From RHKX01 sp963784885 (GTDB lineage: Bacteria; Actinomycetota; Thermoleophilia; Solirubrobacterales; 70-9), in assembly GCA_963784885.1 (NCBI GenBank), contig CAWATA010000007.1, forward strand, positions 1 through 64,000: a stretch of DNA of 64,000 nucleotides, in the 5' to 3' direction. The notes beneath the pieces are model-generated. The model was not told the origin of the DNA and searched no databases. It saw only the letters and a list, made by a program, of their open reading frames with translations. A program made the position numbers and the translations under genes. Shown in pieces: positions 58,920-64,000 of this stretch (positions are counted from its first letter, which is position 1; each line of letters begins with the position of its first letter).

Positions 58920-60376
58920 ACGTCCCGATCCGCCGGCTGCTCGCGGTCGTCCTGCTTCTGTTCGCGCTGCTCGTCGGCTTCACCAGCAACTGGTCGGTCT
59001 TCGACGCCTCCGAGCTCGAGGCGAAGACCGAGAACCGGCGCCCGCTGTTCGAGGCCCAGCAGATCGAGCGCGGCAAGATCCTCACCAGCGACGGCGAGGT
59101 CATCGCCGACTCGGTCAAGAAGGGCAGGAACGAGAACTACCAGTACGTCCGCCGCTATCCGCTGGGGTCGCTCTTCGGCAACCCGGTCGGCTACAGCTAC
59201 CTCACGCAGGGCCAGTCGGGTCTCGAGCTCGTCGAGAACAACGTTCTCACCGGCGAGGACAACGAGTTCATGTCGATCATCGACCAGATCCGCGGCCAGC
59301 AGCGACAGGGCTCCGACATCGTCACGACTCTCGACGCGGGCACGCAGCAGACGGCGATCGACCAGCTCAGCCAGCAGTCGGCTCCCGGAGCCGTCGTCGC
59401 GATCGAGCCGAAGACCGGAGCCGTCCGGGCAATGGCGAGCACTCCGGGCTACGACCCCAACACGATCCCCGAAGACATCGGCCAGCTCAACAAGCAGGGG
59501 CGCAGCGGCGGTTTGTTCCAGCGCTCGATCCAGGAGGTCTACCCGCCGGGATCGACGATGAAGGTGGTCACGGCCGCCGCCGCGCTCGACAGCGGCGAGG
59601 TGGCCGCCGACGAGCCGATCGACTCCCCCTCGGGCATCGAGATCAGCGGCGTGCCGCTCGCCAACGACTTCGACCAGGACTTCCCCGGCGAGACGATGGA
59701 GGACGCGCTCACGAACTCCGTCAACACGTACTTCGCGCAGGTCGGCGAGCGGCTCGGCGCCGACACGCTGCTCGAGTACATGCGGCGCTTCGGCTTCGAG
59801 GAGGACCCGAAGGTGCAGCAGCCCGCCGACCGGATGGCGCCGAGCGGCGTCTACAACGCCGACGGCAAGCTCGTCGACGAGGGCTTCGACGTCGGCCGGG
59901 TGGCGATCGGCCAGGGCGGGGAGGAGGGTCAGATCCGCGCCACCGCGTTCCAGATGGCCGAGGTCGCGGCGACGATCGCCAACGGCGGCAAGCTGATGAA
60001 GCCGACGTTGATCCAGGAGATCAAGGACCCGGAGGGCCGGACGACCGACGAGCTCTCCCCCGACGTTCAGAGCGACGTCGTCAGCGAGGACACTGCGGCG
60101 CAGCTGACGCAGATGATGACCAGCGTCGTCGACGAGGGAACCGCCGCCGGCCTCGCGGGCGATCTCGGCGGCACGACCTTCGCCGGCAAGACGGGAACCG
60201 CGGAGCTCGACATCGAGAACGACATCGCGCAGCCGTGGTTCATAGCCTTCGCGCCCGTGGATGATCCGCAGATCGCCGTCGCGGCGACAATCGAGGAGTG
60301 CCAGGGCTGCTTCGGCGGCGACACGGCCGGACCGATCGCCACCGCGGTGATGAACGAGTACCTGAGCGGCGGATGA
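58916..60376 (+). CDS. pbpA: Class B penicillin-binding protein PbpA (transpeptidase)
   Basis: 486 residues from a GTG overlapping the rodA stop. One N-terminal transmembrane helix (RLLAVVLLLFALLVGFTSNW), a pedestal region with QQIERGKILTSDGEVIADSV, and the transpeptidase domain: SxxK in YPPGSTMKVVTAAAALDSGE, SxN in DALTNSVNTYFAQVGERLG and KTG in TTFAGKTGTAELDIEND. Two late Cys (IEECQGCFGG) could form a disulfide. Crosslinks the glycan made by RodA. Confidence 0.93.
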   Translation: MNVPIRRLLAVVLLLFALLVGFTSNWSVFDASELEAKTENRRPLFEAQQIERGKILTSDGEVIADSVKKGRNENYQYVRRYPLGSLFGNPVGYSYLTQGQSGLELVENNVLTGEDNEFMSIIDQIRGQQRQGSDIVTTLDAGTQQTAIDQLSQQSAPGAVVAIEPKTGAVRAMASTPGYDPNTIPEDIGQLNKQGRSGGLFQRSIQEVYPPGSTMKVVTAAAALDSGEVAADEPIDSPSGIEISGVPLANDFDQDFPGETMEDALTNSVNTYFAQVGERLGADTLLEYMRRFGFEEDPKVQQPADRMAPSGVYNADGKLVDEGFDVGRVAIGQGGEEGQIRATAFQMAEVAATIANGGKLMKPTLIQEIKDPEGRTTDELSPDVQSDVVSEDTAAQLTQMMTSVVDEGTAAGLAGDLGGTTFAGKTGTAELDIENDIAQPWFIAFAPVDDPQIAVAATIEECQGCFGGDTAGPIATAVMNEYLSGG

Positions 60377-62178
60377 GACTCCAGCCCGGGATAACGATCG
60401 ACGGCCGCTACCGGCTCGAGAGCCGCCTCGGCTCCGGCGGGATGGCCGACGTCTGGCGCGCCCGCGACACCGAGCTCGACCGCGACGTCGCCCTGAAGCT
60501 CCTGCACGAGAACTTCGCCCGCGACACCGAGTTCGTCGAGCGGTTCCGGCGCGAGGCCTCCTCGGCCGCCGGCCTGCAGCATCAGAACGTCGTCAGCGTC
60601 TTCGACCGCGGCTCCTACGAGGACAGCTACTACATCTCGATGGAGCTGGTCGAAGGCTCCTCGCTGCGGGAGCTGATCGATCAGGGCCTCGAGGTCGAGG
60701 AGGCCGTCGAGGTCACGCGGCAGATGCTCGCCGCCGCGGCCTTCGCCCACGAGCACGGGATCGTCCACCGCGACCTGAAGCCGATGAACGTCCTGATCGA
60801 CCGCGACGGGCGCATCCGGGTCACCGACTTCGGGATCGCCCGGGCCGGCGGCTCGGAGATCACCAGGACCGGGTCGGTGATGGGAACCGCCCAGTACCTG
60901 AGCCCCGAGCAGGCGCAGGGGATGGAGGTCACCCCGACGACCGACATCTACTCGATCGGGATCATCCTCTTCGAGATGCTCTGCGGCCGCGTGCCGTTCG
61001 ACGGCGACAACGCAGTCGCGATCGCGATGAAGCAGGTCGGCGAGGAGCCGCCCGTCCCGAGCTCGATCAACCCGAAGGTGAGCCCGGCGCTCGACGCGGT
61101 CGTGCTGAAGGCGCTCGCCAAGGACCCGACCCAGCGCTTCCAGTCGGCGGCCGAGATGTCGGCCGCCCTCGACGCGGCCGAGGGGCGCCCGGACGAGCCC
61201 GTGGTACTGGCACCGGTCCCCGAGGACCGTTCGCGCCGGCGCTGGATCATCGCCGCGATCCTGGTTCTGCTGATCGCCGGCGGTGCGCTCGCCTACTTCC
61301 TCACCCGTCCCGACATGGTCACGGTTCCCGACGTCACCGGGGTGCGGGAGGAGGCGGCGACGATCGAGTTGCAGTCCGCCGAGTTCGAGGTGACCACCGA
61401 GCGGATCGAGAGCGACATTCCCGAGGGTGAGGTGATCGAGCAGGACCCGACCGGCGGCGCCGAGGCCGAGAAGGGCTCGACGGTGCAGATCACGGTCAGC
61501 CTCGGCCCCGGGACGGTGAGGGTGCCGAAGGTCGCCGGGCTGCCGGTTTCCGAAGCGAAGGCGTTGCTGCGCGACCGCGGCTTCGAGACCGAGGTCGAGA
61601 AGCGATCGTCGGACTCGGTGCCGGGCGGGAAGGTGATCGGCTCGAATCCGTCGCAGGGGACCAGGATCGCCCCCGGCTCGATCGTGAGGCTGATCGTCTC
61701 GACCGGAGTCAAGACCGTCGTGGTCCCGAACGTGCTCGGGCTCGACCGCGTCACCGCCACCTCCCAGCTCCGCAAGGCCGGGTTCATCGTCAACGCGAAC
61801 CCGCGGGACTCCGACGAGCCCGAGGATCAGGTCCTCGAGCAGGACCCGACCGCCGGCGAGGAGGTCGAGGAGGGCAGCGAGATCACGATCACCTACTCCA
61901 GCGGCGTCGGCACGATCACGCTCGACGACTTCGTCGGCCAGAAGCAGACCTACGCGCAGCGCAAGCTCTCGGCCGAAGGGCTGTCGGTCTCGATCGTCAA
62001 GCAGGAGACGAACGACTCCTCCAAGGACGGGATCGTGCTCTCCCAGGCCCCGAGCGGCGGGACCAAGCTCAGCCCCGGCGATCGGGTGACGCTGACCGTC
62101 GGCGATTACACGAAGCCGCCCGACAGCGGTGGCGGCGCGACCACGGGCACCACGACGAACGGCGGGGCGGCCCCGTGA
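60373..62178 (+). CDS. pknB: PASTA serine/threonine protein kinase PknB
   Basis: 601 residues. Kinase domain (1-270): RLESRLGSGGMADVWRARDT, VALKLLHENF, HGIVHRDLKPMNVLIDRDG, VTDFGIARAGG, GTAQYLSPEQAQG. Juxtamembrane segment, a transmembrane helix (RWIIAAILVLLIAGGALAYF) and four PASTA repeats beginning VTVPDVTGV, VRVPKVAGL, VVVPNVLGL and ITLDDFVGQ, then a Thr/Gly-rich tail. Senses muropeptides or lipid II and phosphorylates FHA partners. Overlaps pbpA (ATGA) and the ddl start (GTGA). Confidence 0.95.
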   Translation: MRLQPGITIDGRYRLESRLGSGGMADVWRARDTELDRDVALKLLHENFARDTEFVERFRREASSAAGLQHQNVVSVFDRGSYEDSYYISMELVEGSSLRELIDQGLEVEEAVEVTRQMLAAAAFAHEHGIVHRDLKPMNVLIDRDGRIRVTDFGIARAGGSEITRTGSVMGTAQYLSPEQAQGMEVTPTTDIYSIGIILFEMLCGRVPFDGDNAVAIAMKQVGEEPPVPSSINPKVSPALDAVVLKALAKDPTQRFQSAAEMSAALDAAEGRPDEPVVLAPVPEDRSRRRWIIAAILVLLIAGGALAYFLTRPDMVTVPDVTGVREEAATIELQSAEFEVTTERIESDIPEGEVIEQDPTGGAEAEKGSTVQITVSLGPGTVRVPKVAGLPVSEAKALLRDRGFETEVEKRSSDSVPGGKVIGSNPSQGTRIAPGSIVRLIVSTGVKTVVVPNVLGLDRVTATSQLRKAGFIVNANPRDSDEPEDQVLEQDPTAGEEVEEGSEITITYSSGVGTITLDDFVGQKQTYAQRKLSAEGLSVSIVKQETNDSSKDGIVLSQAPSGGTKLSPGDRVTLTVGDYTKPPDSGGGATTGTTTNGGAAP

Positions 62179-63140
62179 GGGTCGCGGTGATTCGCGGGGG
62201 GCGCTCGAGCGAGCACGAGGTGTCGCTGCGGTCCGGCGCGGCGGTCGCCGACGGCCTCCGGGCGGCGGGCCACGAGACGACCGACGTGGTCATCGAGCGG
62301 GACGGGCGCTGGCTCAGCGATGGCGCCGAGATCGACCTGCGACCGGCCGCCGGGCTGCTCGGGTGCGACGTCGCCTTCCCGGTGCTGCACGGCCCGTTCG
62401 GGGAGGACGGGACGGTCCAGGGGCTGCTCGAGTGTCTCGACGTCCCGTTCGTCGGACCCGGCGTCCTCGCCGCCGCGGTGACGATCGACAAGCTGATCTT
62501 CAAGCGGCTGATGCGCGAGCGCGGGATCGCCCAGGTCGACTTCTGCCAGGCCGGCGACGAGGGCTGGCAGGATCGGGTCACCGAGCTCGGGATGCCGGTC
62601 TGGGTCAAGCCGTCGCGGCTCGGCTCCAGCGTCGGGATCCTCAAGGTCGCCGAGCCGGGCGGCCTCGAGGCGGCCGTCGAGACGGCACTCGAGCACGATC
62701 CGCGGGTGATCGTCGAGGCGCACTGCGACGGCCTCGAGGTCGAGTGCTCGGTGATCGGCAACGATGAGCCCGAGACGTCGCTGCCGGGTCAGCTCGTGAT
62801 CAAGGCCGACTGGTACCACTACGCCGCGAAGTACGAGCCCGGCGGGATGGAGCTCGTCGTCCCCGCTCCGATCGGCGAGGAGGCGATCGCCCGGGTCCGC
62901 GAGCTCGCCGCCGACGTCTACCGCTCCTGCGGCTGCACCGGCCTCGCCCGCTGCGACTTCTTCGTCATGGACGACGGCGAGGTGCTCGTCAACGAACTCA
63001 ACACGATCCCCGGCTTCACCGAGACCAGCGTCTACTCGAAGCTCTTCGAGGCCTCCGGCGTCGCCTACCCGGCGCTCTGCGAGCGGTTGGTCGAGCTGGC
63101 ACTCGAGCGCTACGCGGCCGAACGGTCGTACCGGTTCTAG
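62175..63140 (+). CDS. ddl: D-alanine-D-alanine ligase (second of two)
   Basis: 321 residues from a GTG that overlaps the pknB stop. ATP-grasp Ddl motifs: IRGGRSSEHEVSLRSGAAV (catalytic Glu), FPVLHGPFGEDGTVQGLLEC, VKPSRLGSSVGILKVAEP (Ser loop), WYHYAAKYEPGG (omega-loop Tyr, so D-Ala-D-Ala type rather than D-Lac) and LVNELNTIPGFTETSVYSKL. Supplies the dipeptide for peptidoglycan in the same operon as the elongation enzymes. Confidence 0.92.
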   Translation: MRVAVIRGGRSSEHEVSLRSGAAVADGLRAAGHETTDVVIERDGRWLSDGAEIDLRPAAGLLGCDVAFPVLHGPFGEDGTVQGLLECLDVPFVGPGVLAAAVTIDKLIFKRLMRERGIAQVDFCQAGDEGWQDRVTELGMPVWVKPSRLGSSVGILKVAEPGGLEAAVETALEHDPRVIVEAHCDGLEVECSVIGNDEPETSLPGQLVIKADWYHYAAKYEPGGMELVVPAPIGEEAIARVRELAADVYRSCGCTGLARCDFFVMDDGEVLVNELNTIPGFTETSVYSKLFEASGVAYPALCERLVELALERYAAERSYRF

Positions 63141-63326
63141 GCGGGCGCGCCCGGTCGACAAGGGCTGCCGGGACCTATTGCCGCGGTTAAGACTGATGGG
63201 CGCGGTCCCGTCAGCCCTTCCCGACCGGGCTCCGCTTGCCGCAGGACGCGCCTGCATCACGACCGAGCGTGGTCGACGGGTCCGCGCAGTCGAGCAGCCC
63301 GGAGGGCTGCGAGTCGCGCAGTGATC

Positions 63327-64000
63327 TCAGCTCAGCAGGCGGACGTCGAAGATCTCGGCGGCGGTTCCGTCCTCGACCCCGGTGATCCAGATCAGGAAAT
63401 AGCGGTTGGGTTCGCTCGTGTCGAGGTCGACGGTCTGCTTCGGCTCGGCGGTCAGCTCGCTCGTCAGCGGAGCCCCCCAGCCGGCGATCTCGCTCGGCGG
63501 GGACTTCAGGTTCGAGCCGTAGACCTCGAAGGTCCAGCTGCCGCCGCCGGTCCGCAGCGCCATCTGACTCGGCGTCACCGAGGTGCCGGCGTCGACGTAG
63601 AGGCCGACGCCGTCCTTGGCCGCCCCCTCGAGACCTGCGGTGTATTCCTCCGTGCTCCACGCCGTCGACGGACTGCCGTCGATCGCGAGGCCCGTCTCCT
63701 CCGAGTGCTCCTCCTCGTCGCCCGAGGGGTCGTAGTCGGTTGCCGACGCGATCGCGAGCGGCTCGCCGCCCGAGCTCTCGGGGGGCGCCTCCTGCGACGG
63801 TCCCTCGCTGCCGCTCAGCGCCGCGATCGCGATCGCGGTTCCGGCGGCCGCGATCAGCAGCAGCACGCCGACCCAGGAGATCCGCCGCCGGGTCAGGATC
63901 CGCCGCCGCTTCTCGGGGACGGAGTCGAGGACCGATGTCGCCTCGCCGGTCGCGCCGCCCGCCCGGGCGACCTCGACCTCGAGGGCGTGCTCGAGGTCCC
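63327..64000 (-). CDS. Membrane protein with C-terminal discoidin-like domain, N-terminus outside the window
   Basis: Partial, more than 220 residues. A cytoplasmic lead rich in Arg (LDSVPEKRRRILTRRRISWV), a transmembrane helix (VGVLLLIAAAGTAIAIAAL), an acidic Ser-rich spacer and an exported domain with AIASATDYDPSGDEEEHSEE, GLAIDGSPSTAWSTEEYTAG and KDGVGLYVDAGTSVTPSQMA. This last pattern is the discoidin-like domain at the C-terminus of actinobacterial MviN-type pseudokinases that bind FhaA, so an FHA-linked role is a reasonable inference. Convergent with ddl across a 186-bp gap. Confidence 0.55.
   Translation of the reverse strand, partial: DLEHALEVEVARAGGATGEATSVLDSVPEKRRRILTRRRISWVGVLLLIAAAGTAIAIAALSGSEGPSQEAPPESSGGEPLAIASATDYDPSGDEEEHSEETGLAIDGSPSTAWSTEEYTAGLEGAAKDGVGLYVDAGTSVTPSQMALRTGGGSWTFEVYGSNLKSPPSEIAGWGAPLTSELTAEPKQTVDLDTSEPNRYFLIWITGVEDGTAAEIFDVRLLS

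Overview
The window is not one uniform piece of genome. From about 16,745 to the right-hand end (47 kb) it reads as a clean, GC-rich chromosomal segment around the replication origin of a high-GC actinobacterium, most likely of the Thermoleophilia/Solirubrobacterales type. The evidence is the gene order rpmH-rnpA-yidD-yidC-jag-rsmG-parA-parB on one side and dnaA-dnaN-recF-dciA-gyrB-gyrA on the other, an FhaA-FhaB-PstP-RodA-PbpA-PknB cluster to the right, and small secreted proteins of a style common in that class. The class assignment is an inference.

The first 16.7 kb looks different. Almost every gene there is split by several frame changes, as in uncorrected sequence, and genes stop abruptly at two points. 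From 1 to about 12,590 the content looks delta-proteobacterial or myxobacterial: a PAS hybrid histidine kinase, an MsbA-type ABC exporter, an acyl-CoA dehydrogenase, a CocE/S15-type lipoprotein hydrolase and a VIT/vWA-TPR-DUF2135 protein. From about 12,590 to 14,550 there is a DUF262 (GmrSD-type) protein with a PD-(D/E)XK-like nuclease upstream, of visibly lower GC. From 15,046 to about 16,745 there is a second, unrelated VIT/vWA protein. At about 12,590 a truncated DUF262 gene runs into a truncated VIT/vWA gene. At about 16,745 a truncated VIT/vWA gene meets a truncated RecQ helicase head-on. I read these as probable assembly joins, though rearrangement cannot be excluded from sequence alone.

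Actinobacterial part, left to right. 16.7-33.5 kb is accessory and housekeeping: RecQ fragment, secreted thermonuclease, RidA, an NTF2-like protein, a VapBC pair, a RecD2-type helicase with one frameshift, a second antitoxin/PIN pair, LtrA, a membrane glycosyltransferase-like protein, GtrA, an alkaline-phosphatase-superfamily enzyme, a MOSC protein, a PLP aminotransferase translationally coupled to a Ddl-type ligase. 33.6-39.1 kb, minus strand: DUF488, a bifunctional-nuclease-family protein, tRNA-Ile(GAT), then the parB-to-rpmH operon, with two parS-like sites inside yidD. 39.2-48.7 kb, plus strand: dnaA to gyrA, with DnaA-box-like sites in the short dnaA-dnaN gap. 48.7-53.0 kb: a tiny ORF with an extremely long Shine-Dalgarno sequence, a secreted protein, an HNH nuclease, pheA, a DUF4446 protein and a membrane protein. 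53.1-63.1 kb: two serine/threonine kinases, two FHA proteins, a PP2C phosphatase, a SEDS glycosyltransferase, a class B PBP and a second Ddl, i.e. a phospho-signalling and peptidoglycan-elongation unit. The right edge cuts a membrane protein with a discoidin-like C-terminal domain.

I saw no CRISPR array, rRNA gene, prophage or complete insertion sequence.
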